Assembly: GCA_963514095.1 (NCBI GenBank)
Contig: OY741281.1
Span: forward strand, 9,335,819 to 9,399,818
DNA length: 64,000 nucleotides
Reading direction: 5' to 3'
Source: Eutrigla gurnardus
Lineage: Eukaryota > Chordata > Actinopteri > Perciformes > Triglidae
This document shows, piece after piece, positions 26,635 through 40,677 of this stretch. The notes under the pieces are model-generated. The model was not told the origin of the DNA, did no database searches, and saw only the letters and a list, made by a program, of their open reading frames with translations. Both the position numbers and the translations under genes were made by a program. Numbering within the stretch: position 1 is the first letter of the stretch; each line of letters starts with the position of its first letter.

Positions 26635-27133
26635 TATGCTGTTTGTTCACGGTTTAAGACATTAAAAGCTTTCACCATGTTTAACTCACATTCAAGGACT
26701 TATTGCCTCTGTAACTACAACTGTGCATTTTAATGTTTTCGTAGGGCTAAATTTATCAGTAACATCATGTAAGTCTTTGGTAAATGGTAAAAAAAACAAA
26801 ATTGAATTGCCCTCCTGTGATGTTTACTAGTAGGCTGTTAGGACGTGCAGTACCAAAACCGGCCACAAAAACCCCACCAATATCAGGATTTTAAAAAATC
26901 ACTGCGACAAATTGAGGCAAAGTACCCTCCTGATTTTTTAATATGATTTTAACAAGAATATGATCTTTAAAAAAAAGTAAGTTTGGACCTGATACGTGTT
27001 GTCAGTTTTTTGGAATATGACAACACGTATCAGGTCTCTACTACAAGTGTGTCTTTGTACTTGAATTTTTTCAGGACATTCTGAGATGGTCAGGTGGGAG
27101 GCATTTGATGAAATGACACGGAATAACCCTAAT

Positions 27134-28170
27134 GCACAAAACAATTTCCTGGTTTTCTTCCACGATGTGCCGGTAAATACATGAGCCTTTCTTACATTTA
27201 ATTAAATACACAATTATTGCAATATGTGCAGGTATTACATTATGAATCATCTTTCTGATGTGACTATTTGATAATGTATCGTATATAATCCGACAAAACC
27301 ACTAATAACAAAGGCGTGTGGGTGTCACTTATGTCTCTAATAAAGACTAAACTAGCCCAGTGTGATTATTATTAAGTTGAGCTGAGCAACAGCTACATGG
27401 GATTGCAAGAACTTTAAAAGGCAAGGTACTTCTTGCCACGTTGCAGACTATAAAGCATTTCTGATGTCATTTGTAATAGAAGTGCTTTTTATGTTGATGA
27501 AACAGTTGTGACAGTTGTGGAAGCATTACCCCACCGGTGTGGGTTTATATTCTTTGGGGATTATGGGGAATCAACACAGCTGCAGTGAAGGTGGTGTTAA
27601 CAGAAGCAGATGTTATTTGTTTTAATACTTGGGGGGGGGGAGGGGTTGGGTTGCGTTGCTGCCACAGGCATCTTCGCCTAAGGCTTATTGTTTATTCCAG
27701 CCTAGCTTTTATATCTCTATTAACATCCTTCTTTTGGTAAACATACAGTATGTTTCTGAGGTGAGTAAATTAGTCTCTATTACAAGTCCCATAATTATTT
27801 ATTAGTTTATCATTTTGCAAGTAAATAACTAAACACATGCTTTGCTCAGTTAGAAGTCACTATTCTGATTGACCCACTGTTAATTCTTTAGTGAGTGAAG
27901 TCAGTCAACATCATCTCTAGATGTGAGTGGCATAGTTTATATATGTTTCATTGTCGTTGTTTTGAAACGTTCATTTTCCAAAGACAAACGGGTTTTCCTC
28001 TTAAGCAGCAATGTATTTTCAGTTGGTCATGGGGCATTAAAATGGAATAACTATTGTAGTAGGCACTGTATCTGCATACATTTCATCTACATCATTTGAA
28101 GCCAAACAATGATATTTCATAAACCTGAGCAAGTAGTTTTGTTTCCTAAACTATACAGTTTAAAAGCACT
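27134..28170. other. Intergenic, no gene seen
   Basis: Unique-looking sequence with a poly-G run near 27630-27640. No feature supported. Confidence 0.6.
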
Positions 28171-28249
28171 GGGTGTGGCCCGGTAGTGGGTCCGCCCCTT
28201 TACTGGGTCTGGCCCGGTACTGGGTCTGGCTGGGTACTGGGTCAGGCCA
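28171..28249. repeat. 17-bp minisatellite, about 4.5 copies
   Basis: The unit is close to GGTCTGGCCCGGTACTG. Successive copies differ at a few positions (GGTGTGGCCCGGTAGTG, GGTCCGCCCCTTTACTG, GGTCTGGCTGGGTACTG). Confidence 0.9.
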
Positions 28250-30276
28250 AAGCAAGGAGAAGCTTGGATAACAACAAACAGAGGGAGAGCAACTTAATTT
28301 TCTGCTCAGGTGACCATTTCTCCTCTATATCATTACAGCAAATAGTTGATATATTAATGATCTGAATGTCATATATTGCTCTTTCAACCAAGGTTAAACC
28401 TAAACATGTATCATAGAACATGTGCTAAAATTTGCACTTAAATATCAAACAAGCAAGTTGATGTGGTTAGAGATAAGAGGGACATGATGTATAGCAGGTG
28501 CCACGTTGCCTCATCTGACTTATATGCTGCACCACCTTTTATATCCTGCTTCCAATAAATCTTATATTGACAATGTTATCGTGCCAAGCCTGAAAAGCAC
28601 ATCCTACTCTTGAAAGTGAGACTTGTGATGAGCCGCATCACATCAGGGGCAAGTACAAGCCCAGTGCTTGTAAACAGTGAGTGAGGACAGCCCTCCACCT
28701 CCTGCTGCAGAGATGTAGGCGGGGAGGCTCTATGCTGTTTGAAAAAGTGCTGATCCAGATGTAATATTGACAGGTGCTGAGCCAGGCGAGGTCTTTTGGC
28801 TTGACACATTAAGGTCATATTACTCCCCTCCAACATTGCTGTCTCTCTGACTGAGCTGAGGGCTAAAGATAGCAACTGGCCAATACAGGAGCCCAACTCT
28901 TGCCATGTTGGTGATTAAAAATGCATGGACTTTTAATGTTAAACATGACAAAGGACAATGAGTTGATGCAGTTTGGGGACATGCGTGTTGGAAACTATTG
29001 TACAATCACTTAACAAAACAACCATTATCTGTCCAGAATGGAGGTTTATTACAGTACAACACATGTATATGTTGCTGAAATTAAAAGAACCACACATTTA
29101 ATGTCCCCAATCAGATGTTATGATTTGCCCTTAAGTTGGACAGACTATATCATTGAAGTGTCAGAGCAAAATTCAATATCGTCTTAGCAGCATAAATAAT
29201 GCATTGCATGCTCTTAGGGTAAAAAGGAGAGGAGGTTATAAATATGAAACATATGAGTTGTATTGACATGGCCTAGCCAAGCTGGCACCCATCATCAGCC
29301 GGAGAGCTTCCAGTGAAATGGCAGACAAGTGTCCTTTATCATCTCTGCCCTTTATTGGACCTCTGGAGGTCACATTCATACACGTGTGTTGGGAAGATGA
29401 AATGTGCTGATGTTAGGCTTTAGCCCTATACAACTTCTCGTAATTACTGTAAAAATGATTAAGTTATTTTTCCTGCATTTATTTCCATTTTCTAATACTT
29501 AAAACAACACGAACCTCAGTATGTTTTGGGTATATTGAGTGATGAGCTTCATATGCTTTCTCCATAATGGCTATCATAGAACACCCTCAGCTATAAAATA
29601 TATGGACACATTACCCAAGTGTCTATTTTGATATTATAAACAGCAGCAGCAGCCTAATGCAGTCTACTATTTTTGTTGTATCCTGACTTGAAAGCATCAT
29701 AAAGGGAAACAAAAAAAAAAACACACAGACACACAGAGTATGTGTTCAATCTTTTTTAATTGGAAAGGGAATAGAACACTTTATTTTAATTCAAAGAGCT
29801 GCCATGATTTCTGAGCTACCTTCAAGAAATAATTATTACCTGGATCGATGATTCCATTCCTGAGACCAGATGATTCCTGACCAGTCACGGTGGCAGAGAG
29901 TAGCTTTACTCATGGGGGTCTGTATGTAAAACCAGATTAATGTTCCACCAACTGAGCCCAGGTACAGAGCCCAGTGCTTATAACCCTTGAGAGAAAATAA
30001 CTTGGTCTAACAGATTTTATTGGCTATTTCAATTACAGATGACAATCTCAAACAATGATCTAGAGCATTACAATTAATTTGTGCATATAAGATGTTACTA
30101 ATAAGCAGGGATTAGTCTCCCTATCAAGCTTACACTGAACAAAAATAAATACAAAATGTCATGCTACTTCAATTTCCAAATGTTACATTTTAGTGAGAGG
30201 GCTCATCAATCTGTCGGCATATGATCCCGCTGTCCAGGGATCGGAAGTAAAAAACTCCCTCAAAAACACTTTTAAA

Positions 30277-30300
30277 GTGTGTGTGTGTGTGTGTGTGTGT
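30277..30300. repeat. (GT)n microsatellite
   Basis: About 12 perfect GT units. Confidence 0.95.
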
Positions 30301-31880
30301 TTTCCTGTTTCCATGTCCACTGGCCAAGCAAGATGGTCATATAGTAAACAATATCAGATAGAGATCAGTCTCAGTTTGTAATAATTTTCTGTAGAGGACC
30401 ACAGGTAGTGTAAAAAAAAAAAAAAAAAAACATTCCGATGGTATTAAATTCCATTGTAAATTGGTAAACGTACTTTATTTATTAAAAATTAGAAACACAT
30501 GGAAGTGAATTTAATCTAAGACACATCTAAGAGTTCTCAGCTAGCAAGCAGTCATGCAACTATTTTTCTCAGACTCACCATTGATCCAATGATGGCAGTC
30601 TGCTTGCTCTTGAATTCAATCATCTAAGCCATGTTGCCGCCTATTAAAAATAATCTAAATGTAGTTGAAGAGCTTTAGTTGTTTTGATTAGAATATTTTG
30701 TTAGAGGACCTCCTGGGTATAGCCTATTCATACATAACAAAACGGCACTGGCAACGGCAACACTCTTTTTTTTAACTGACACATTATACATTAATATGGT
30801 CAAGGTTTGGTTGAGTTTTGTCACTTTTTAGCATATTCTGGTCAAAATATGGGGGAAAAAGGTAATTCAGAAGGTATGAATAAGGAGTTGAGCAAGCGGA
30901 TGCAAGCATTTCTCCGCCTCTGCAGGATGCTACTCAACACAGCTTCCACGTGTACCTAGTCATATCTCCTTTGCGTCGTTAGCCTTTCAGAGCGAGCAAA
31001 TGTGGCGTTTCCTTTGTGCATGTTTTGCTCCATCACTCAAAATACCAGTCTCATGAGCTGCAAATTGAAGGCTTTAAACTCCAGTTAGTAAGTAAGTAAA
31101 AAAAAAAAAAGGTTCCTCTGGTCTTTTCCCAATTCTGACCCCCTGCTGTGTCGTTTTGTCACTTTTCTGCTTTCTTGACATCATCCTGGCACTCGTGTTC
31201 CATCTTTTTCTCGAACTACATGTAAAAGTCCACTTTTATAACATGTTCTGACATAATGTCTTTGCTAAAGGCATGGCATTTTAGATCAGTGGTGTTAAAG
31301 GATTAAGCATGTTTACCATTCTGACAGTCTGACAGCATGACACACAAAAACAAACTTATTTTGAAATAGGCCTGGTTGATATGGAGAAAATCAAATATGA
31401 CACATTTTTAACCAAATACATAGATATCCATGCTGTGACAAAATTTTAGGTTTAACTTTTGGTGTGTTCAAAAAATATTTACCCAATGATCATTTTCATG
31501 AATAATAACAATAAACACCAGCAATTTGGATATATTTAGAGGGTAAAGGCAATATAAAAGGATATATTCAGAAAATGATGTCACTTATCTGCAATGCAGC
31601 CTTTAAAACCATGAAATGTGCTTTTTCAATATACCAAATTTAAGACCATTTCCGGTCTCATAATATTGATATAATATCAATATTTCAATGGGTATAAAAT
31701 ATCAATTTTAAATTATTAAATAATAATTATTATTATTTTTATTTCTTATTTGACACTTTTATTCTCCTCAATCTGGGATGTCAAAGCGATGGAAAAACAT
31801 TGCAGTGGGTTCATACATATTATAAAGTGCAGCCCATTCACTAGCATACTGCATACTAATAATAATACTAGGGTTATGTA

Positions 31881-31882
<2 letters not shown>

Positions 31883-31934
<52 letters not shown>
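31883..31934. repeat. (TA)n microsatellite
   Basis: About 26 TA units. Both strands give Ile-Tyr repeats that are artefacts. Confidence 0.95.
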
Positions 31935-31938
<4 letters not shown>

Positions 31939-34247
31939 TTAATATAAATGAACAACAATTAATTTTAAACCTCACAATAATTGACATGCTACACTTTTCA
32001 TGTAATTAATTAATTGATTTGTGGTGATGTTTCATCAAGTAAAGTAAAGCACCTTGTATATTTGTATTGCCTTGTATTGCTCTATGTGCTGTAGGGGGGA
32101 ATCATGGAGTTGCTGTAGCACAAACAGTATTCATATCGTTTGTTCTTTCAATCTTATTAGATTTAGTTTTTAATATATTTAGTTTATTCATTTCACTGTG
32201 CAACCTGATGTCTCATCGCTTAATGCAATGAAAATGCAATCATATTAAAAAGAACCATGCCCTCTGGAAATGGCTGCCACATGCAGGACTTTATTTGATC
32301 TAATAACACACATGTACGTGTGCATGAAGCCATTTTTTTCTTCTGTACTTTTAAATCGGAGTCAGTGGCTATCAAGAAAATAATTGTCTGAGTACCGATA
32401 ATGAACGCAGCAGGATGTCAGATGAGATGGCAGCTGTTATTATAACTCATGCACCTTCTGCAGGTTTTCCCAAGTATTATATCCACCTCTCTGCTGTATC
32501 TTTGGAAATACAGTGGGTTGATACTAAACATCCTAAGGAACTTTTGTTCAAAGCTTACTAGCTAAGCCCAACAAAAGAAATGCCAGTGCATCGGCTCGGG
32601 GCTTTGAGACGAAACAAAATCAAAGCTCTCATTCCTGTCTCTCCTCTTTTTTTTTTTGCCCACTCTGTGATAAACTTTTCACACCTGGACATTATCTCAA
32701 GATCACAGCGACGTTCGGCTTTTTGGTTGGGTTTTCCTTTTTCCACCGATCGCAGCACATATGGATTGCTGTGAACCTTGCTACGAAGGGACGCTTGTTA
32801 GTGAGAAGAGACTGTTGCATTATGGGATGTCTGTGTTGAGCTACGGGGCAGCCCACGGAGCTTTTTATCTGGCTGTGCAACCTGGCCGGATGGCATTCTC
32901 TTGGCACGCCATCCTCGTGACTGGCCACTTGGCCCGTGGCCCAGGGATATTTGGCTTGCTGTGCGTACCAGAATCACCCCATCCCCCTAATTCCCTACTT
33001 TACTTACCAACTTACTCGCTCTCTCTATCTCCCTCTCTTTCTTTCACTGGCCACTTGCCTAAGGACAACTGCAGTGCTTTGTGTGGCCTAGTGGGTCTCT
33101 TTATACTGGCTCCATGGCCCTGGCTGCTAGGAAGACAGTGCCATGATAGCTACAGACAGCCACACAATTATACAGCACAGCTCAGTCAGTCACTGCAAGG
33201 TGGCTTTTTGCAATGCATGAGGCCCTATCAGCTGTGACTTACCAAGGCACCGGTGTAATTCAATTGTGGCGATGGCCTTGGGTGGTGCAGAATCAGGGGA
33301 CATACAACAGCTTATTATCCACCTCTCTTGACTGTCTATCAAATTGATAGCTCACTCATAGTGGCATCTCATTGACATTGTGTTGAATGTCCTGTGTCTG
33401 CCCTGCTTAATTGAACACAGAATTACCCTATTTGGACACGCTTTAGCAGAATGGAGCTTAACGAACGTAGGAAATAGAAGATGAGATCGGAGCTGACCTC
33501 TGGAACACACTGCATACACAAAAGCTAGAGGCTGCAGTCACAGAGATTATCTCAAGGGGGTGGTATGAACAATTCTTGTGATCTGGCAAATGCTGGCATT
33601 GCAAAATACACATACAAAAAAAGCAATGGGCAATTCCTAATGTGTTCTGTTCTATGAAGAACCATTGTTCTTGTCCCGATTCTGTTACATTACAAAGTTC
33701 TGTGGATTGAAAAGAATGGAGGGTTCCCACATTTGGGTTTATTTATCATATATGGGTCAGTGGGGGTTAGTTTCTTGGTGGAATCTTTAAGGTTCCATTG
33801 ACATTTTTTTTGATGACAGTGAGCACCCATTGTCTTTAGATTGTTTTCATTGTGTGCAGGGTGAAAGCAAGGACAATTTGAGAATCTGTAAATGTAATCA
33901 TCCGTACAAGGTGTGTATGGTTTCAGCAGCATCTCATCTGTGTAACGTGGGTATAGAATGCCCATGATCATAAGCAGTGAATGGTGCAACCCATATAGCA
34001 CACTTAATGAAAAAGGCATCCAGAAGTGTAGCTGTAATTCGAACACCTTATGTTGTATGGGGGGGATGTTTTTCCATTGTTTGGGTAGTGGAGCATTCCC
34101 TTAATGGAGCGTGGATTTGCTTAGATCACTGCCGGATATGGGCTTAAATACCTAAATTCTAAATTACACAGAATCACTGTTTGGTATACTTGATTACAAA
34201 CATATGCATAATTTACCTAAAGCTTGCAAACAGCTGTAGTCCATTAA

Positions 34248-34440
34248 AGGAATAGTTAGATAGTTTTGGAAATACTAGTATTTGCTTTCTTGCCAAGTTA
34301 AACGGGAACATCAAAATCAATGAATGTAGCTGTATGCAGGAAACAGTTAGCTTAGCATAAAGACTGGAAGCACTGTGAAACTGCTAGCCTCTCTACCTAC
34401 AGAATATATACTATAACTAAAAAACTAACTATACTAACCC
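34248..34440. mobile_element. Partial copy of the teleost TTAA-type MITE
   Basis: TTAA at 34244-34247, then AGGAATAGTTAGATAGTTTT, a shared TTTGCTTTCTTGCCAAGTTA, and CAGTTAGCTTAGCATAAAGACTGGAAG. These are the same landmarks in the same order as in the element at 2244-2656. The right half and right terminus are missing. Confidence 0.68.
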
Positions 34441-37369
34441 AAGTAATAGCCCCGCTGATTGCCAGACAAATGCTCCAGGCCATCACATTAGGCATAAGGC
34501 CTCATCTGTGCACACCTGGGTTGTTGTCACATGTGGTTCTTCACGCAGTTTCTAGACAAAAGCAGTCTTTCGTATTTGTTTTGCCTCCGATATGAAGAAG
34601 CCTTCATATGTGTGTAAAGAGTATTTCATTTGATTACTTAATTATCCAGGTGTGTGATTGTTTTAAGCTGAATGAATGCAATGATATTGGACTGACTAAG
34701 CTTAACATCTTTTACATTTGTTTAATTATCCCAAGATGATTAAGGGTTTAGGTTGCTTACATGAACAACTCATCAACTTTCAGATCTCACTTCTGCTTTA
34801 ATGGATTTTTTTTTTTTTTTTTTTTTAGTCTAAATTTAGAGGTAAATGGAATCCTCCAAAGAATACATAAATAAATGCGATCGTTGGAGGTGCTGTAGTG
34901 TACTATGTGGGAGTCTCAGTATTGCAGCAAAACATTGGGTCCAGCCTCCAACCAGCTGTTCAAAGATATCTGCTGCCCTCTGCTGGTGGCCAGTCAAGGA
35001 CATCACATCAAACAGCCATATACCATGTGTATATGTTGCACTATGGTGTTAAATAGATAGTGTTATTTGCATACCTACCAAGGAGCTAAACTAGCCATTT
35101 CAATGAAAATGTTTCTAATAATTTTAAAATAGTAGAATAGTTTTCTGCAAACAAATCAGCTGTACATCATCATGTTTATACTTCTGTGTTCATGTTTTGT
35201 TTTTGAAAAATAATCTTAGAATCATGGCAACTAATGGAAGTGTTGCAGCATCTACGTGCTGTGGTTCTAGACGTCCAGGAGATGGAGCCACATACTAGTT
35301 TAGGAAGGCACATGTTGCAATGGGAAAGTGCTGCATTCTCAAAGTGCACTTTGACACATGTTGGAAGTGTCCAACCTGTGTCGATCTGTGTTGATGCAGG
35401 TTGTGGTAGAGGCTCGGTTGATACTTACTTTTCAATATGGAAATAGCATAATGTCCGCTGGAAAAGTGCAATAACACAGCTCTCACGCTTTAATAGACTA
35501 TTACAGGCCTAATTGACAGACAGGCAGAAGGCAGCACCTTCATTATATGGAAGCTGACGGAATGACAATTCATCTGCAGCAAAGGATGTTATGCATCATC
35601 TCAGGTGCTCTTTGTGTGCACAGACACTCACCACAACAAAGATAGCATTCACCATGTCTGAACAGCAATTACATTTCCCCTAAGAAAATTATCCAGATGG
35701 GTTTGAAATATGCAACAATTTGTTTGGTCATTAAGATGCCTATTCAGAACTGCTTTTGCTTGTAATTATAACAAACTAGGCAGTATGCCACGCCACTGAT
35801 GCATTCCCTTTGTGCTCAGAAGTAATTTTCTTTTCCTAAGGGAAAAAAGCTGCCTTGTGTGTTTTAATGTTCAACCCACGTCCATAACTACCAGCCAGTA
35901 GAGCACTGAAATTGCTTTAAACTTGGAAGAGTGGCTCGGAAATTGCAACTGCTTACATTTTTTTTTTTTTTTAAATGGTCAAAGCAGAAGTTTTTGTTAT
36001 GAAATTCCCTGTGGTGTTCTGATTGCAATCCCATGGTGTAAATCTAATCATTTTGTGAAATATGTTTTAGGGAAAGGAATGGCTGGAATTGCTACCACCA
36101 CAAAGAAATTATGAGAATACTCATTTATAGGAGATACTTCTTTAAATCGATCTCTTGAGCATTGAAATCAATTTTTTTTTCTCTAGCACACTCATGCAGC
36201 GTTATGACCCTCTGGTCTACAGCATAAGAAATGCATTATTTTGCTAAGCCACATGTTTTACATGGATCCTCATCATCTGTGAACATGCAAAAAAAAACAA
36301 GATGGCAGGGTTGCTGCTTTAAAAATAAATGGCCTCCTTGACAGCAGGTTTTATATTTAAACTTCCATAGTTATCAGCGTTTTGCATGTAGCTACATGTT
36401 GAGTGTTCTGCAAATCGTTGGTTAGTTTTTTGAAAATCTGGAGTCATCTGTTATGTAGTCTAGATAACAGGAAGTGAAGGCTCAGGATCAATACCCAGAG
36501 GAAGGAAGTCAGACTTCAATATCTTTAATATCATCTCTAATGCTTGTTCCAAGTAATAGCTTTAAATAAGGATGCCCTCCATGATTTATTTTAGCATATT
36601 CTATTTTACAGCACATTTCTGGTATCTCTCTATTGGCGCATGGGGGGGCTCAGTTTCTAAAGGTCAATTAATGGAAAAATCAATTCTGCACTCAAGCTGG
36701 GTAGCTGAGGCTTCACAAGTAGCCAAATGGATGGTTATGTAATCAATATGTGTTAAAAATAACGCCCTTTCAGTTGCATTTTAGCTCCATTAAGCTGATG
36801 CACAGGGCATGTTGGGAAATGTTACTGGTTTTGGGAAACGTTATGCTAGAAAGGACCATTTTAAATAGTCCAGTCACAGTACGGGAAAAAAGCCTCAGGT
36901 GGGCCGCCTGTGCTGTCACATCTCGTCTGTGTACCAATATTTCACCTGCATTATTGATTGCAGTGCTTTGCATCTGTTAGTCTTTTCCAGCCACAGTAGA
37001 CCCATATGTATGCATTATGAATCCTGACAAGAGGCCTGTTTCTCATGAGCCTGGCAGGGGGCACACAAACATCCTAAAAATGAAAGTCTTGGAGTTATGG
37101 CATCAACCTGCTGAAGTCTCTGTGATCACGTTAGAGCAGCTGTGCATAAACAATATGGGCTAAATCTGTTGTAAATTGGAGCTAAGCTGCCTGTCATGGA
37201 GGTGCCCCCTATGCTTTGGGAAAACCTTTTTCTTTAAATTGCTTTGTGAGTTGCTCATCAATGGAATACGCATACAAACAATCTACAACCTGTAATCCTG
37301 GCTTCAGTCTAATACTGCAGCTTGTCCATCAGACAAAAAATACCAGCCGTCTTGTTCCCCTTTTATGAA

Positions 37370-37700
37370 CCTCTATTGGGCTAATAAAGCCGCAGCAGAC
37401 GGTTTGCCATAAGGACTTATCTGTCGTTTATTTCTCCATGTGGCATGCAAATGACTTTCTTGCATCAAACGTGAAATGTTCTTCTTAAGCTCTAATCATG
37501 TCGTCATGAGAGTAGAGAGAGCGAGATAATTCTCTCTGCTCTCCCTAGAAAGCCAATAGAGACCCTAAAGAGAACAGGCCGCGCTCAATGCGGTTCACTC
37601 TGGTCAAATTAGTGGCAAGACATGAAACATAATGGGGATACAACTTTAATGAATTGATGGAATATTAATCACTTCTCAGTGGGCCTTTGTGTCGTGGCAT
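37370..37700. other. Complex block with octamer motif, candidate conserved element
   Basis: Non-repetitive sequence containing GGCATGCAAATGAC (an octamer ATGCAAAT, the POU-factor site), CTAATAAAGCCG, and GGAATATTAATCACTTC. It lies 3-4 kb downstream of the cdh10 3' end. The enhancer role is inference. Confidence 0.25.
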
Positions 37701-38887
37701 AGCAGGTCAAATTTAGGACATTTCCTTTGATTCATCCCACTGGAAACAAATGTAGGCCTATTTTATGACCAGCAAAATCACTTCACAGTAGCATTCTGCA
37801 TTTGTGAATAAATTATCTATGACTGTATGCACTTTTTAGTCTTTACTGATTGGCCAGTAATGTGTTTTATTGATGCCTCTTGCAAAATGTTATTCTATAC
37901 ATTGGTGCGATATATCGAGGCATTTTTGTGAAAGCATGCCGCTGCTCTTAACCGCCATGTTGGGCCGGTGAAATAAACCATTCAGCTACGCTAGCAACTT
38001 CAGCACGGAGCTCTAGTGGCTTCTCCAAGCCCAGAACCTTGTGGGTCGAAAAGATCAACTCTTAAGTCCCAATAAATAGTCATTCAAATGCCTAAGTGCG
38101 TGTATGAACTGACACATACATGCCATGAGCTGCTGTTTATTTTATCACAGTGATTCTCCTTCAGCTCTGCAAATGGACGGTTGTTTAAGGACCATGTGCT
38201 ATGCCGAGTGGAGATATCTGGGGCATTCGATTAATCAATTATGTTTTTTAAAACCTAAACCTTGTCATAACATTTTTTTTTCTTCTTTAGTGACAAATGT
38301 ATCATAGATGTCTGTCTAGCTATGTATCTGTGACTAATATTTGCAGTAGTGTCATGCTAACATTGGTTATCATTGGCAATGCATTGTGATACTGGCAATG
38401 TACTGTGAGTTACTCTGCATTGTCTGTAACAGGAAAAAAGTAATTCAACAAGCCTTTGGCTTCCCTTCCTCTGTTACATGCAGGCTCATTAGGAACTCAT
38501 AGTTTGAAAATGACCTTTGCAAAGCCTTTCCTCACATGCCAATCAGAGCAGACTGGGCTATTTTCAGACAGAAAGTGAATACAGGTATATTCAGACAGAC
38601 AGTATGAAAAATATGTTGTTTTTTTTTAACATTAAAGCATATTAAAAAAAGATTCTAGTTAAAAGAGAAAATACACGTATGAGAATGATATGGCTCCTTT
38701 TATTCTACATTCATAAGGATATATGTTGCTACTTCACGAGCTAACTGGGTGCCCAACAATAGACCAAATGTAGGAAAAATAAAGTAAATAAAAATACCAG
38801 GAAAGTCGCCTCTTTAAAATATTCAACCAATTTTACAACATGGGTCTCTTAAAACCTCCCTTATCAGGTTCATCCACTACCTAGCTG

Positions 38888-39139
38888 TTACATCATGAAG
38901 CAATGGCTTTGGATTTGGTAACATACATCATCATTAGCAGCAGAGAAGGGATCGATATGGGAAACACAATGGTCTCCCCTGTGTTCAGCAGGTGCGCTCT
39001 GTGGAATCTGCAGGCTGTGGCGAGTGATAGAAAGCAGGGTAGTCAATATGCAGCCTCTCTTGCCCCAACTTTCCGAATAATCACTACCGTGGACAGAATC
39101 ATGGCCACTGCCCTTCATGTTGGTGCTGGTCTGGGAATC
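38888..39139 (-). other. Exon-like open segment of unknown identity
   Basis: The minus-strand frame after a possible acceptor (TTGGATTCCCAG) includes NMKGSGHDSVHGSDYSESWG and a Cys/His/Asp-containing stretch. It ends at a TAA about 80 codons later. The residue mix looks more protein-like than neighbouring frames and recalls acidic cytoplasmic tails of adhesion proteins, but I cannot assign a family. It has no visible partner exons. Confidence 0.2.
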
Positions 39140-40677
39140 CAAAGTATTGATGTTTGTTCACGAAGTCTCTATACCTGTGCGGAATAATATTATTCAGTTC
39201 TGCAAAATTATCTTTGAGGATTTTTATCATAGTGTCAGAGATTATTTCCTATCCATGCATTGTAGAAATAGGTGCATCATGAGATTCATCAAAGCAAAGA
39301 ACATGCATCTCAGCAAGTTCTGAGATCCTCATGTCTGGAAGTTTGTTTTAAGTGATGATTGCCTTGATACATGATAATCTAAACATTTTAGCTAAAAACG
39401 GAGTAGTCAGTCATGTATTTAACAAGAGAACATACATCTAACTTTGCATGTGTATTCCTCTGGCTCTGGGTATGGTACACATTTTGGACATACTTCAAGG
39501 AATCCTACATCAAACACATAGGAAAGGAGTAAAATGTGCAGCGCTGCGATGGTGAGCTGGCAGCTGTTTAGATTTAAACCAAGTGAAATGACGTGAGAAG
39601 GGCATTGATTGGAGGTATTGTCATCTCCACAGCTGCCTACTAATCAGCAAGTGTTCTGATGAATAACGCACCAGATGAGTGTGTAATTAACCAGTTCTGC
39701 ATACTGTAAAATGGGAAATTACATTTTCTTCTGGTTACTCGATTTGTTTGTTTAATATGGGGAGAATTGCATCAGGTTTTCTGGTACAAATTAAACCCCC
39801 GGATGAACTGTTGCTCTTCATTTATAAAATGTGTATAACAAACAATTAACCATTCTTCTTAAAGTACATCACTTTTATGGTTTATGACATGTGAGGAATC
39901 ATCACAAATCTCTACCGAGTCCTAAATTTAAAATGTGGATGTCAGCAAGAATAAATTGTGGACTGTTGTAAACCATGAATTTGGAAAGAGGTTAGATAAC
40001 AGTGAGAGCACCCAGGAGAATTACACGGTTCACATTTTGTTTGCAGTTTTAAACATGCATAAAAGTTTAAATATGCATAATGTTTCAGTGCCAGATGCAG
40101 AGTCTGACCGCTCGTCAGTGCACTCTTGGCCCAGGCAGGCAATCGAATCAAGCAAGAGGCGGACTACATTACTTAACCACTTCCTTCCTGTTTTTATGTC
40201 GGTACATGTGGTTGAAACGGACAATCGAAAATGCAGACAAAAAGATTTACATTAGTGGTTTTTAATTATGATGAACTATATATTTTTTTTCAGGTTGTTG
40301 TGAACCCCAAACCTCCCCGACACCAGAACAACAGCAAGAGCTCCACATCTGCTTGAATCCACATTTGATCACCCGGTTGCACACGCATCTCCACTCCATC
40401 AGCTGTTTTGCCTGATGCAAATTGAGAAGTGAGAACAAAAACATTCTGTGGGTCCATGAAATGAGTCACTTATTCATTGTCATGACTATATACAGGATGA
40501 CACAAGTTTGAGACTTACTTCTTTGGTCTCTGGATTTGAGAGAGAGAGTAGCTCATGTTCGTTAATAATGATCCGCCCCTTTAATAACTCCACCTAGAGC
40601 CCTTTTCACCACAAAAGCAGGCAATGGACTGAAACTGTAGCTGTTTCTTTTTTTCTTTTTTTTCTTTAATACATCAT

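Larger units (their letters stand above)
25107..27129. mobile_element. 2-kb foldback DNA transposon with long inverted arms
   Basis: The left end GGGTCATTCCGTGTCATTTC is mirrored by GAAATGACACGGAATAACCC at 27110-27129. Flanks TTAT and TAAT are a possible imperfect 4-bp duplication. The arms pair far inward: about 25107-26039 against 26365-27129. The innermost 150 bp are nearly identical, for example GAGCATAAAGATTTTACATT against its inverse AATGTAAAATCTTTATGCTC. The left arm keeps about 430 bp (25210-25640) that the right arm lacks, and the right arm has two insertions. The 325-bp loop (26040-26364) carries most of a transposon-derived frame. The superfamily is undecided. Confidence 0.85.
28250..34243. 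other. Intergenic, 6 kb without a gene; two microsatellites
   Basis: Holds a (GT)n array (30277-30300) and a (TA)n array (31883-31934). A 158-codon plus-strand frame at 32761-33237 has no known motif and a low-complexity Ser/Leu stretch, and I do not call it. Confidence 0.55.
34441..40677. other. Intergenic between the MITE and the cdh10 3' end
   Basis: No supported gene. Holds a poly-T run (about 34807-34826), a complex block at 37370-37700 and an exon-like segment at 38888-39142, both listed separately. Confidence 0.55.

Noticed and set aside
32761..33237. 158-codon plus-strand frame
   Set aside because: No known motif, no splice context, low-complexity Leu/Ser stretch, and opposite-strand frames overlap it.
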